From Bacteroidaceae bacterium (lineage in GTDB: Bacteria; Bacteroidota; Bacteroidia; Bacteroidales; Bacteroidaceae): a DNA stretch of 36,960 bases. The notes beneath the pieces are model-generated. The model saw only the letters and a program-made list of their open reading frames with translations, ran no database searches and was not told where the DNA came from. Below are positions 8,890-22,958 of the stretch, piece after piece. Position 1 is the first letter of the stretch. Every line of letters starts with the position of its first letter. The position numbers and the translations under genes were made by a program. The DNA lies in the NCBI GenBank assembly GCA_017464815.1, contig JAFTYI010000001.1:1-36960 (forward strand). Direction: 5' to 3'.

Positions 8890-10791
8890 TTACAGTTCCA
8901 CCACCAACGACTCGCGTGGAGCGAGCTTGAGTGTGCCCGTCAGATTGACGGACTTGCCGGTGAGGATGTCCCTTGCTGATGCTTTGCCGGAGGTGATTTC
9001 GGCATAACGCTCCATGGGAAGCTCGGCGGGCTTGGTGTTGCCGTTGAGGATGACGAGCACCGTCTGTCCTTCGTGTTGGCGGGCGTAGACGTAGCATCCG
9101 TGGAAGGGGATGAAGTGGGTGAGCGTTCCTTGGTGGATGGCCTTACAGCCCTTGCGCCAGTTGAGCAGTGTCTTGCACCAGTTGAACATGTCGTTTTGAG
9201 CCTTGCTGCGTCCTTGAGCGGTGAAGCAGTTGTGCTTGTCGCCGGGCCATCCGCCGGGGAAGTCTTTGCGCACGTGGCCGTCGGTCACTTGCTTGGTGCC
9301 GTTCATCAGCACTTCGGTGCCGTAGTAGAGCTGGGGGATGCGGCGCGTGGTGAGCAGCAGTGTCAGTGCCTGCTTCAGCATGGGCACGTCCTGTTCGTTG
9401 CGAAGGAAGCGGTCGGTGTCGTGGTTCTCGATGAAGGCCATCACACTGGCCGGGTTGGGATAGAGGTAGTCGTAGACAAAGTTGTTGTAGATGCGGTTCA
9501 ATCCCGTCCACCAGTCGTCGGTCTCTTCGGAGGCTGCTTGGTTAATCTTGTCGTAGAAACTGAAATCCATCACTGTCTTGAGGTTGCTGTTCAACTCTGC
9601 TACGGGGCTGTTCTGTTGCCAAGCGGCGGTGTAGGCAGGCTCGGTCACCCACGTTTCGCCCACCACGTTGAAGTGGGGATACTCTTCGTTCAGCTCGGCC
9701 ATCCAGTCGGCCATGGCACGTGCGTCGGCATAGGGGTAGGTGTCCATGCGGATGCCGTCGATACCAACGGTCTCAATCCACCACTTGCTGTTCTGTATGA
9801 GGTAGCGCATCACATGGGGATTCTTCTGGTTGAGGTCGGGCATGGTGGGGACGAACCATCCGTCCACCGTCTCGCGCAGGTCGGCTTTCGAGGCATAGGG
9901 GTCGAGCACGGGAGTCAGCTTGTACGATGTCTGCAGATAGGGTGTGTTCTGCACATTGTTGAGGCAGTCGGGGGTGTTGAGCCACTCGGGTTCGTTGAAC
10001 CAGTCCTTTGAGGGCATGTCCTTCACCCACGGATGTTCAAAGCCGCAATGGTTGAAAATCATGTCCATCACCAGCTTGATTCCTCGGGCGTGGCAGTCGT
10101 CGGCCAGTTGGCGGTATTCGTCGTTGGTGCCGAAACGGGGGTCAACGCGGTAGTAGTTGGTGGTGGCGTAGCCATGATAGGTGCTGTTGCCGCCGCGGTC
10201 GGGCGAGTTGTTCTCCAACACGGGAGTGAACCACAGGGCTGTGACGCCCAGCTCGGTAAAGTAGTCGAGGTGTTGGCGCAGACCTTCGATGTCGCCTCCG
10301 TGGCGCAGGCTCGGCTCTTCGCGGTTGACGGTGTAGTCGGCCATGCCGGGCTGCTGGTCGTTTTCGGGTTTGCCGTTGGCGAAACGGTCGGGCATGAGCA
10401 TGTAGAGCACGTCGCTGGCATCAAATCCTTGGCGGGCACTGCCTTCCATGCGGCGGGCGCGAAGTTCGTAACCGACCGTCTGTTTCTTCTTCCCCTTGGT
10501 GAAGGTCAGCTCCAACGTGCCCGGATGTGCCTCTTCATCGACATTCAGGTAGACAAGCAGGTAGTTGGGTGAATCAAGTTTTACCACACTACGCAGTGCC
10601 ACACCGTCGTAGTCGGCCAGCGAAACGTCGGCTTTGGCAATCCCTTTACCATAGACCATCAGCTGGAGTTCGGTCTGTTTCATTCCGGCGTACCAATATT
10701 CGGGTTCGATACGTTCGATGCTCTCCACCGCCTTGGCAGAGAGTCCTAAGCAGGACAAAAGAAGTCCCATGATGAGTGATGTCTTTTTCAT
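8890..10791 (-). CDS. susA: neopullulanase / alpha-amylase, GH13, SusA-like
   Basis: This 633-residue glycoside hydrolase should cut alpha-1,4 (and pullulan) bonds of imported maltooligosaccharides in the periplasm. An N-terminal signal peptide ends around SAKA (residue 21). A cyclomaltodextrinase N-terminal domain (about 22-115) is followed by the GH13 barrel. Catalytic residues are visible: nucleophile D350 in DGIRMD, acid/base E379 in VVGETW, and D458 in FIENHD; FNH at 246-248 is the first conserved region. Length and domain order match SusA of the Bacteroides starch system (about 617 residues). A possible lipobox LLSC (Cys14) leaves a small chance that it is a lipoprotein. It is the last gene of the malQ-pulA-susB-susA operon, 73 bp after susB with a hairpin in between. 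Confidence 0.88.
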   Translation of the reverse strand: MKKTSLIMGLLLSCLGLSAKAVESIERIEPEYWYAGMKQTELQLMVYGKGIAKADVSLADYDGVALRSVVKLDSPNYLLVYLNVDEEAHPGTLELTFTKGKKKQTVGYELRARRMEGSARQGFDASDVLYMLMPDRFANGKPENDQQPGMADYTVNREEPSLRHGGDIEGLRQHLDYFTELGVTALWFTPVLENNSPDRGGNSTYHGYATTNYYRVDPRFGTNDEYRQLADDCHARGIKLVMDMIFNHCGFEHPWVKDMPSKDWFNEPEWLNTPDCLNNVQNTPYLQTSYKLTPVLDPYASKADLRETVDGWFVPTMPDLNQKNPHVMRYLIQNSKWWIETVGIDGIRMDTYPYADARAMADWMAELNEEYPHFNVVGETWVTEPAYTAAWQQNSPVAELNSNLKTVMDFSFYDKINQAASEETDDWWTGLNRIYNNFVYDYLYPNPASVMAFIENHDTDRFLRNEQDVPMLKQALTLLLTTRRIPQLYYGTEVLMNGTKQVTDGHVRKDFPGGWPGDKHNCFTAQGRSKAQNDMFNWCKTLLNWRKGCKAIHQGTLTHFIPFHGCYVYARQHEGQTVLVILNGNTKPAELPMERYAEITSGKASARDILTGKSVNLTGTLKLAPRESLVVEL

Positions 10792-10815
10792 GTTTCTATA
10801 TAAATTTCAAATAGG

Positions 10816-10860
10816 AGACCCATCCCATCCCTCCCTCACAGGGAGGATGCAGGTGGGTCT
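10816..10860. repeat. intergenic hairpin between susB and susA
   Basis: The outer stem AGACCCA/TGGGTCT (10816-10822, 10854-10860) encloses an inner perfect CCTCCCT-CAC-AGGGAGG hairpin (10830-10846). In the operon's direction there is no T-run, so it is more likely an mRNA-stability or processing element, or a dispersed repeat, than a terminator. A shorter CTCCC/GGGAG hairpin stands near 30600-30619. Confidence 0.6.
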
Positions 10861-10864
10861 TATT

Positions 10865-14984
<4,120 letters not shown>

Positions 14985-14988
<4 letters not shown>

Positions 14989-17666
14989 CTTCCACTACGT
15001 TTTATTAAGGTTGAAATTTTGTCGTTCAGCGCCTGCTCGTTCATCAGTTGCTCGATAGTCAGGTGCATGCGATAGCGCCAATAGTGGCGCGGGTTGGCCG
15101 GTACGTTGATGCGTTCGAAGTCGGCGTCGGGATAGCGCAGCTGTTCGTCCATCGAAAGCCAATCCTGCAAACTGAGCAGGCAGAGCATCGAGGGGCAGAA
15201 GAGATGACGCGCCACCACTTCCTCGCAAAGCCATCCGGGCATGGGGTGGGGGGCTGTCCCTGCTTTTTGCAACACGTGGTTGTAGAAGCGTTGCGTGCGT
15301 TCGGTATCCTCGTCCCACCAACCGCGCAAGGTGGCCATGTCGTGAGTCGAGATGGTGGCAACCGAACGGTAGGGGTTTTCTTCCAAGTGGGCGAATTCGT
15401 ATTCGGGTTTCTTTGACATGCTCTGTATCTCCAGAGTCAGGATGCGCAGGTCGTTCATCACCCAAGGCACACAGGTGGGCACCATGCCCAAGTCTTCGGC
15501 GCAGACGAGCATACGGGTGGCGCCGGTGAGGACGGGCAGTTTCTTCATGGCCTCTTCGTACCAGAATTGGTTGTGGCGATGATAGTAATAGTCGTTGTAG
15601 AGGCGGTTGAATGCTTCCTTGTCGGCCCAACTGAGCGATTGGTAGAGATAGTCGTTTTGTGCGCTGATGCGTGGATGATACGCTCCCGGCACTTTACGGT
15701 CGGGGACAAAAAGGACGTTGCTGATGAGTGAGTAGAGACCGTCGCGCACCCAAACACTGTCGCTATCGGTGCGGCCTTGGAAGTGAGCCTCTACCTTGCG
15801 TTGGGTGTCAAACTCGGCTTTCATCTCATAGGTGCCGTCGCCCAAGCGGTTGAGGTAGGTGGTGCGCACCTCGTCGGCATGGCGACCAAAGAGGGTGTCG
15901 AGCATACCTTCAGCAATGTAGGGACGGGTGAAGAACTCTTTGCGGAAGTAGAGGCCGTAGCTCTCAATCTCCTCGGGCGTCATAGGCATGGCGGGCGAGA
16001 ATTGTCCTAAAAGTCCGTGTACGCTATGCAGGGGTATTTCCCAGATGCGGAAGAAGCCCAGCACGTGGTCGATGCGGTAGGCATCAAAGTATTCGGCCAT
16101 CTTGCTGAAGCGGCGAATCCACCATTGGTAGCCGTCGGCCGCCATGGTGTCCCAGTTATAGGTGGGGAAACCCCAGTTTTGTCCGTTCACGCTGAAGGCA
16201 TCGGGGGGTGCACCAGCTTGTCCGTTCATGTTGAAATAGTGAGGCTCTACCCATGCTTCCACGCTATTGCGGCTGATGCCGATGGGGATGTCTCCCTTGA
16301 TGACAACGCCCTTTTCGCGGGCATAGCGTCCGGCTTCGAGCAGTTGCACGTGGAGGAGGTATTGCACGTAGTAATAGAATGCAATCTCGGCTGCAGCTTC
16401 GCCGGTGGTCAGTGAGGCCACTTCGGCTGCGTTGTACACGGTGTGCGACGTCCAGGTGCGGAAGTCGGCCGTATGGTTAAGGTCGCGCAGGTAGCTGAAG
16501 GCGGCATAGGGGCGCAACCAATGTTGGTTGTCGGCGTAGAAGGTCTTGTATGCCAGTGTGGCCAGTGTCTTTTCACCTTGTTCCTTATATAATTGGCACA
16601 GATAGGCACGCTTGGTGTTGTTCACCGCCTCGTAGTCGATTTGTGCGAGGGCGTTCAGCTCTGCTCTTTTTGCTTCAAACTCGTCGCGCATCTTCTTGCT
16701 CTTCAAGGCAGGAAGCTGGCGCACATCCACGTATTGGGGATGGAAGGCGTAGATGGAGATGCTGTTATAGGGGTAGGAGTCTGTCCACGTGTGGTTGATG
16801 GTGGTGTCGTTGATGGGCAGAATCTGGATGACGCGTTGCCCCGTTGAAGCCGCCCAGTCAATCATCTTCAGCAGGTCGCCGAAGTCGCCCACGCCGAAGC
16901 TCCCCTCGGTGCGGAGCGAGAAGATGGGAATGACGCATCCGGCGCCTTTCCAGTCGCCCATGGGCAGAATGGCCGGCTCGTCGCTCAACACGTGCACTTC
17001 GTCCTCCTCCATATAGGGATAGCCCAACCGGCGGTTGTCGCGTGCCTCCCATGCCACCACTTGCCCCGTCTCTCCGTCCAAGGCCAGGTATTTGTAGTCG
17101 GCCACTCCTTGAATGGCATCCACGTCCACGGGAGTCATCCACACGTTGGGCGCCGTCTCCACCATGCGCACGGCACGGCTGGTGTCCCACTCTCCCCACA
17201 TGGGGTGGCTGCCGCTGATGGCCAACACCTGTCCGCGGCCCAGTCGGGGAGCCTCGGTGCGCAACACCAGCGTACGTCCGCCATAGGTCAGCTTGGGAGC
17301 AGCACCTGTGTGGCGGGTGAAACTTTCGGTGAAGGCCGAGGTGTAGAGGTAGGCATCCACGGGGATGTCGCGCCAGTGGTCACACAAGGTGTAGAGGCGC
17401 TCCTTCGCATCCAACGGGAGCTGGCGGACACCAGCAGCTATCCATTCACGGCGCACCACCTGGCCATCGTTCACCACTTGGTAGTAATACTCCATGCGGC
17501 GAGCCGACTTGGGAAGCTCCACTTCGCCGCTCCAGCAATAACCGTCCGTGGTGGTCATGGCCACCTCCTTCGTGCTCAATTTTGAGGCCGAAGAGCCATA
17601 GGTGAGCTTCACGCCCAACGCTTCTCCCCAATGAGTCCTATAAGCAATCAGAAAACGTATTTTCAT
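14985..17666 (-). CDS. malQ: 4-alpha-glucanotransferase (amylomaltase), GH77, with two N-terminal CBM20 domains
   Basis: The 893-residue protein transfers alpha-1,4-glucan segments between maltooligosaccharides. Two CBM20 starch-binding modules occupy about residues 1-100 and 128-230. The GH77 barrel follows with YRIDHVLGFF (nucleophile D533), KGDIPIGI, GAPPDAFS and, further on, CAEDLG (acid/base Glu) and STHDMATLRG. There is no signal peptide: the first CBM20 strand begins at residue 2, so the enzyme should be cytoplasmic, unlike the next three gene products. This length and CBM20-GH77 arrangement are usual for Bacteroidetes and plant DPE2-type enzymes. It is the first gene of the hydrolase operon, divergent from susC. 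Confidence 0.95.
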
Positions 17667-17722
17667 CGTATCAATATGGGTTTAATATGTTTATTATCTG
17701 CTTTTTAAGTTTATATCGCTGC

Positions 17723-17730
17723 CAAAGGTA
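17723..17730 (-). promoter_or_regulatory. putative -7 element for the malQ-pulA-susB-susA operon
   Basis: On the minus strand TACCTTTG matches the TAnnTTTG -7 consensus 57 bp before the malQ start. No TTTG -33 element is found at the expected 19-21 bp distance, so the promoter may need an activator. The palindrome at 17784-17799 is just upstream. Confidence 0.45.
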
Positions 17731-17783
17731 CGACAAAAATACAACCGTTATCGCATAGAATTGCAATTTAAACTGTTAAATAG

Positions 17784-17799
17784 TTGCAAACGTTTGCAA
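17784..17799. promoter_or_regulatory. LacI-family-type operator palindrome
   Basis: TTGCAAACGTTTGCAA is a perfect 16-bp palindrome with the central CG typical of LacI-family operators. It lies in the divergent malQ/susC intergenic region, about 54 bp upstream of the malQ -7 element. By position it could control both starch operons. No LacI-type or SusR regulator gene is present in the window, so the binding protein is unknown. Confidence 0.6.
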
Positions 17800-17821
17800 A
17801 TTTGCCTCAAAAGTTAATAAA

Positions 17822-17909
17822 CCTTAGCCTTGGGTTAAGGCTGCCTTAACCTTGGGAGGAATCGACCTTAGCCTTGGGATGAATCAGCCTTACTCCCCGA
17901 CTGGATTGG
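17822..17909. repeat. phased CCTTAGCC array (4 units, 22 bp period)
   Basis: CCTTA begins at 17822, 17844, 17866 and 17888, exactly 22 bp apart. The first three units share CCTTARCCTTGGG and the second and third also share GGRWGAATC; the fourth is diverged. A GGATTGG/CCAATCC palindrome follows at 17903-17918. The array lies between the operator and susC. Period and style match the arrays at 8280 and 25733, but the unit sequence differs. Confidence 0.85.
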
Positions 17910-18220
17910 CTCCAATCCCCGAGTGAACCGATTTGGGTCATCGAATGAGATTCGGCCTTGTCTCATCAACCATGTCTGTTGCTTCTTCATTTCAGTTGCA
18001 GAAGGTGTTTTCACGGCTCCTGCATGCCGCAATCGTTTGCACTCTTTATTGATAACATTTTTTGGCATAGTTTTCCCCTTTCCTGCCGAAAGGCATACTT
18101 TTGTCCCGTCGGAGAGTTTCCGAACGTTGCGTGTGCCCCCTTTTGACAATGGACAGACGCCTGATACTAAGGAAAATTCTATCATTCATTATTATTATTA
18201 TTAACTTTAATTAAAGACGC

Positions 18221-21200
18221 ATGAAGCAAGTTGATTCAAGAATCTTTCGATTGATTCTTACCCTGTTGTTCGGGGTATTCTTGTCAGTGGGCGCTTATGC
18301 ACAGAGCATCACCGTGAAAGGTCACGTGAAGGACGCGTTGGGCGAAGTCATAGGTGCCAATGTAGTTGAGAAAAGCAATCCGGGAAACGGTACTATCACC
18401 GATGTGAACGGAAACTTCTCTCTCAAGGTAAAGCAAGGTGCAACGCTTGTTGTATCCTTCGTTGGTTATGTCACTCAAGAGGTGAAGGCCGCTCCCAATG
18501 TCACCATCACATTGGAGGATGATGCCGAACTTCTGGAAGAGGCCGTAGTCATCGGTTACGGTGTGGCGAAGAAGAGCGACCTGACGGGTTCTGTTATCGC
18601 CATGAAGCCCGACTTGAAGAACAAGGGTGTGGTCATCAACCCACAAGACATGATGGTGGGTAAGATTGCCGGTGTGAACGTAACCAGCAGCGACGGTACA
18701 CCTGGTGGTGGCACACAGATACGTATCCGTGGAGGTTCGTCACTGAACGCCAGCAACGACCCCCTTATCGTCATCGACGGTGTGGCCATGGATAACAACG
18801 GTATCAAGGGTGTGGCCAACCCCCTTTCACTCATCAATCCGCAGGATATCGAGAGCTTCAACGTGTTGAAGGATGCCTCTTCAACTGCTATCTATGGTTC
18901 TCGTGGTTCTAATGGTGTTATCATTATCACCACCAAGAAGGGAAGCAAGGGACAAAAGCCTCAGGTTTCATACGCAGGAAGCTTGACTGTCAGCACTAAG
19001 AAAAACTCCATCGACGTAATGGATGCTAACGAATATCGTGCTTTCATCAAGGATATTTGGGGTGAAGAAAGCGATGCTTATCGTGCATTGGGTACGGCCA
19101 ACACCGATTGGCAGGACGAAATCATGCGTACTGCTATCAGCCACGACCACAATGTGACATTGTCCGGTTCATTCAAGAATCTGCCTTATCGTGCATCTGT
19201 GGGTTATACTGATCAAGAAGGTATTATCAAAACTTCAGAATTCCAACGTGTGACAGCTTCGTTGAATCTTAATCCTACATTCCTCGACGACCATTTGACC
19301 ATGAACCTCAATGCCAAGGGAATGTATTCAAGAAGCCAGTATGCTGATGGTGAAGCTATCAGCGATGCTATCGTATTTGACCCTACACAGGATCCTTACG
19401 ATTATACTTCAGATTTCCACAATGCCATGTTCAATAAGTATGACGAAGAGCATGGATATCCTGTCGGAACTACTTTGGCTGCAACTTGGGAGAATATGGG
19501 ACACTATTTCGAGTGGCCTATGGCTGGTGCATACAATGATGATACTTGGCCTTATACTTATAATAACTTGGCTCAGAAGAACCCCTTGGCAATCCTTAAT
19601 GAGAAACACAATGTGGCTCATAGCCGTGCTTTCATCGGTAGTGCTGATGTTGATTATAAAGTACATGGTTTCGAAGATTTGCGTCTGCACATGACATTGG
19701 GTGCTGACATCTCTAAGGGTCGTCAGCAGACGAATACAACACCGGTTTCACCGCAAGCTGTTTATTACGGAAACTATGGTGCTGATGAAATCCTGAAGCG
19801 CAACCTTTCGTTGAATGCTTATGCACAGTATTACAAAGACTTCAACAAGAACCACCATTTCGACATCATGGGTGGTTACGAATGGCAACACTTCTGGAGA
19901 AGCCAAAACAACGACTATGTAGGCTATTATCCTACTACGAATAACGATGCCTCGTTGGCAGGTACAGAGCGTCCGCACACTCCTTACAAGTTCAAGACCG
20001 AGAACTATTTGGTATCATTCTTCGGACGTGCCAACTACATCCTTAACAACCGTTACTACCTGACCGGTACCATCCGTTACGACGGTTCTTCACGCTTCTC
20101 TGACCACTGGTCGCTCTTCCCCTCTGCCGCTTTTGCATGGAAGGTGAAGGAAGAAGCCTTCTTGAAAGATGCCGATTGGCTCTCTGACTTGAAACTCCGC
20201 CTTGGTTATGGCCAGACGGGTCAGCAGGATGTGAACAACGACTATGCATGGGTTCCCACCTATTCAATGTCAACCGGCACAAACAGTTTCTATCCGCTGT
20301 TGGGCAACGGCACACTCTATCGTCCCGACAACTATACACCCGACCTCAAGTGGGAGACTACTACGACTTACAACGTAGGTCTTGACTTCGGTTTTGCCAA
20401 CCAACGCCTCACCGGTAGTGTGGACGTGTACTATCGCGAAACAACCGACCTGTTGAACTACGCACCCACCGTTTCCATGTCAGCCTTCCGTAACCAGGCT
20501 TGGCAGAACATCGGTTCACTGGAAAACAAGGGTGTCGAGTTGACATTGGATTGGAAGGCCATCCAGACGAAGGATTGGTTCTGGACACTTAGCTACAACG
20601 TGACTTACAACCAGAACGAAATCACCGACCTCAGTGGCGTTTCTACCGACGGCGAGCCTGTTGCCAATACGGGTATCACCATCGGCACCGACAAGTACTT
20701 GCAGTACAATCAGGTGGGACAACCCATCAACTCATTCTACGTTTACCAGCAGGTTTACGACCAGAATGGAAAGGCTATCGAGAACTGCGTGGTTGACCGC
20801 AATGGTGACGGACAGATTACCGAAGGCGACCGCTACTTCTATAAGAGCCCGGCTGCTCCTGTCACTATGGGGTTGACTTCACGTTTGGAGTATAAGAACT
20901 GGGACTTCGGCTTCTCGCTCCGTGCCAGCTTCGACAACTATGTGTTCAACAACATCGAATCAGGTTATGCCAACTTGAACAAGAATGAGATTTGGGCCTC
21001 TACCCAATTCCTTTCCAACCGTCCGACATGGACAGTTGCTGACAATTGGCAGACTTATTCTCCTACCGCTTTGCTCTCTGACCGCTACGTACACAATGCT
21101 TCATTCTTGAAGTGCGACAACATCACCTTGGGTTACAGCTTCAAGAACCTCTTCAAGGGTGGCTCATACAAGGGACTTGCCGGCCGCGTGTATGCTACAG

Positions 21201-21322
21201 CGTCTAACGTGTTCACTATTACCAAATATGACGGTCTCGATCCCGAAATCTCCAATGGCTATGACAACGAACTCTATCCGCGTCCGTTCTCATTCCTCGT
21301 GGGCTTGAACCTGAATCTTTAA
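18221..21322 (+). CDS. susC: SusC-like TonB-dependent outer-membrane transporter
   Basis: This 1033-residue protein is the outer-membrane pore for starch oligosaccharides, working with the SusD lid. A signal peptide ends at AYA (residue 27). A carboxypeptidase-D-like regulatory domain (about 30-105) is followed by EEAVVIGYG, the TonB-box/plug junction typical of SusC/RagA, then the plug domain with IRGGSSLNASNDPLIVIDG and a long beta-barrel ending in a hydrophobic strand (FLVGLNLNL). It is the first gene of a plus-strand operon: susD follows after 21 bp. The regulatory domain and SusD partner place it in the SusC family rather than among siderophore receptors. Starch specificity is inferred from the neighbouring hydrolases. 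Confidence 0.95.
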   Translation: MKQVDSRIFRLILTLLFGVFLSVGAYAQSITVKGHVKDALGEVIGANVVEKSNPGNGTITDVNGNFSLKVKQGATLVVSFVGYVTQEVKAAPNVTITLEDDAELLEEAVVIGYGVAKKSDLTGSVIAMKPDLKNKGVVINPQDMMVGKIAGVNVTSSDGTPGGGTQIRIRGGSSLNASNDPLIVIDGVAMDNNGIKGVANPLSLINPQDIESFNVLKDASSTAIYGSRGSNGVIIITTKKGSKGQKPQVSYAGSLTVSTKKNSIDVMDANEYRAFIKDIWGEESDAYRALGTANTDWQDEIMRTAISHDHNVTLSGSFKNLPYRASVGYTDQEGIIKTSEFQRVTASLNLNPTFLDDHLTMNLNAKGMYSRSQYADGEAISDAIVFDPTQDPYDYTSDFHNAMFNKYDEEHGYPVGTTLAATWENMGHYFEWPMAGAYNDDTWPYTYNNLAQKNPLAILNEKHNVAHSRAFIGSADVDYKVHGFEDLRLHMTLGADISKGRQQTNTTPVSPQAVYYGNYGADEILKRNLSLNAYAQYYKDFNKNHHFDIMGGYEWQHFWRSQNNDYVGYYPTTNNDASLAGTERPHTPYKFKTENYLVSFFGRANYILNNRYYLTGTIRYDGSSRFSDHWSLFPSAAFAWKVKEEAFLKDADWLSDLKLRLGYGQTGQQDVNNDYAWVPTYSMSTGTNSFYPLLGNGTLYRPDNYTPDLKWETTTTYNVGLDFGFANQRLTGSVDVYYRETTDLLNYAPTVSMSAFRNQAWQNIGSLENKGVELTLDWKAIQTKDWFWTLSYNVTYNQNEITDLSGVSTDGEPVANTGITIGTDKYLQYNQVGQPINSFYVYQQVYDQNGKAIENCVVDRNGDGQITEGDRYFYKSPAAPVTMGLTSRLEYKNWDFGFSLRASFDNYVFNNIESGYANLNKNEIWASTQFLSNRPTWTVADNWQTYSPTALLSDRYVHNASFLKCDNITLGYSFKNLFKGGSYKGLAGRVYATASNVFTITKYDGLDPEISNGYDNELYPRPFSFLVGLNLNL

Positions 21323-21343
21323 TTCTAATAAAGTAAAATAGTC

Positions 21344-22951
21344 ATGAAGAAATATATGAAGAATATTATCCCGATGGCGGCCATTGCCCTGTCGTTAGGA
21401 ATGGCATCATGTACGAGTGACTTGGATGTTGAACCTATCAACCCCAATCTCTCTCTTGATTACGATGTCAACGGATTATTTAATAAATGCTATGCAAACA
21501 TTGCTCTTGCCGGTAACGGTGGTGCAAATGGCGATTGCGATATTGATGGTCTTGATGGAGGTACTACCGGTTTCATCCGTCAGATGTGGAACTCCAACGA
21601 GTTGACCACCGATGAGGCCATCTGCCACTGGGGCGACGATGGTATCCAGAGCTTTTGCTACAATACCTACGATGCCTCGCATCCGATGCTCAACGGCTAC
21701 TATGCCCGTTTGACAACAGGTATTTCATATTGTAACCAATATCTGAATGTGGCATCAGGTCATGATGCTACGATGACGGCCGAAATCCGTTTCATCCGCG
21801 CCTTGCATTACTATATGCTGATGGATGCGTATGGAAACATCCCCTTTGCAACTTCGCTGACTCAGCCCTCACGTATGACACGTGCCGAGGCTTACGCTTG
21901 GTTGGAGACCGAATTGCTCGACCTCGAAGCTGACCTCTCCGATGCTAAGGCAAAGAAGTCAACCGATGCCAACTATGGCCGTGTGGACAAGGCAGCCTGC
22001 TGGATGTTGCTCTCACGCCTCTACTTGAATGCCGAAGTTTACACTGGTACTGCCCAGTGGCAAAAGGCTGCTGACTATGCTCAGTTGGTAATGCAGTCTT
22101 CATACAAACTTCACACAGCGGGAGTGAATGGTTGGAGTGCTTACCAAATGCTCTTCATGGGTGACAATGGTGAGTCTGACGCTGCTTACGAAGGTGTGTT
22201 CCCCATCTTGCAGGATGGCTTGACCACCACCAGCTGGGGTACTTCACTCTATTTGATTGCTGCCACTTATGATGCTGACATGCACTCTAATCCCAACGAT
22301 CCCGTTGCCACCAATGGCACCGATCAGAACTGGGGTGGAAACAAGGCACGTCCCGACCTCATCAAGAAATTCTTCCCCAATGGCAATGCTCCTCAGGTGA
22401 ACGCTTATAACATGACCGAAGCTGCTGGCGACGACCGTGCACTGTTCGATGGCGTTGGTCGTGAAAGCATCGAGAATACCAAAGGTTATCTGGGTGACTT
22501 CAAGGATGGTTACGCCGTGGCTAAGTTTGTCAACTTCAAGAGCGATGGTAGTGCCGGACACGATGCAACGTTCCCCGACATGGACTTCTTCTTCTTCCGT
22601 GTGGCCGAGGCTTACTTGACCTACGCCGAAGCAACCGCCCGATTGAACAACAACACGGCAACTGCTGAAGGCATCCAAGCCATCAACGACTTGCGCGCTC
22701 GTGCCAATGCTGCCACTAAGGCCGGTTATTCGATGAACGACATCTTGGACGAGTGGAGCCGCGAGTTCTACTTCGAAGGTCGTCGTCGTGTTGACCTCAT
22801 CCGCCATGGTAAGTTCGGTGGTAACAACGACTACACTTGGCAGTGGAAAGGTGGCGTGAAGGAAGGCCGTAACATTGATGCCACCAAGAACATCTTTGCT
22901 ATCCCCGCCGCTCAGGTGAAGGGTGCTATCACTCAAAATCCCGGTTATTAA
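21344..22951 (+). CDS. susD: SusD-like starch-binding surface lipoprotein
   Basis: This 535-residue protein is the SusD/RagB partner that closes over SusC and binds the glycan at the cell surface. The signal peptide ends in GMAS before C23 (lipobox). SusD hallmarks include helical TPR-like segments (IRFIRALHYYMLMDAYGNIP near residue 145) and the C-terminal signature EWSREFYFEGRRRVDLIR. Acidic residues after the Cys fit the Bacteroidetes surface-export signal. It lies 21 bp after susC and 7 bp before the susE frame. Confidence 0.95.
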   Translation: MKKYMKNIIPMAAIALSLGMASCTSDLDVEPINPNLSLDYDVNGLFNKCYANIALAGNGGANGDCDIDGLDGGTTGFIRQMWNSNELTTDEAICHWGDDGIQSFCYNTYDASHPMLNGYYARLTTGISYCNQYLNVASGHDATMTAEIRFIRALHYYMLMDAYGNIPFATSLTQPSRMTRAEAYAWLETELLDLEADLSDAKAKKSTDANYGRVDKAACWMLLSRLYLNAEVYTGTAQWQKAADYAQLVMQSSYKLHTAGVNGWSAYQMLFMGDNGESDAAYEGVFPILQDGLTTTSWGTSLYLIAATYDADMHSNPNDPVATNGTDQNWGGNKARPDLIKKFFPNGNAPQVNAYNMTEAAGDDRALFDGVGRESIENTKGYLGDFKDGYAVAKFVNFKSDGSAGHDATFPDMDFFFFRVAEAYLTYAEATARLNNNTATAEGIQAINDLRARANAATKAGYSMNDILDEWSREFYFEGRRRVDLIRHGKFGGNNDYTWQWKGGVKEGRNIDATKNIFAIPAAQVKGAITQNPGY

Positions 22952-22958
22952 ATTCTAA

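Larger units (their letters stand above)
17667..18220. other. divergent control region between malQ and susC
   Basis: These 554 bp hold the malQ -7 element, the 16-bp palindrome and the 22-bp array. Nearer susC is TACTTTTG (18096-18103), a possible -7 element reading toward susC, but with no good -33 element; it would give a leader of about 110 bases. An open frame of 105 codons on the minus strand (17868-18185) overlaps the array and has no recognisable family, so I do not call it a gene. Confidence 0.5.

Noticed and set aside
9073-10011. 312-codon plus-strand open frame
   Set aside because: It is antisense to susA in GC-rich sequence; its valine- and histidine-rich translation is typical of a shadow frame.
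10816-10860. Terminator between susB and susA
   Set aside because: In the direction of transcription (minus) the stem is not followed by a T-run, and susA has no clear promoter of its own.
17868-18185. 105-codon open frame on the minus strand upstream of susC (and an overlapping 93-codon plus-strand frame)
   Set aside because: It overlaps the 22-bp array, shows no recognisable domain, and lies in the divergent control region; the opposite frame is equally open, so chance is likely.
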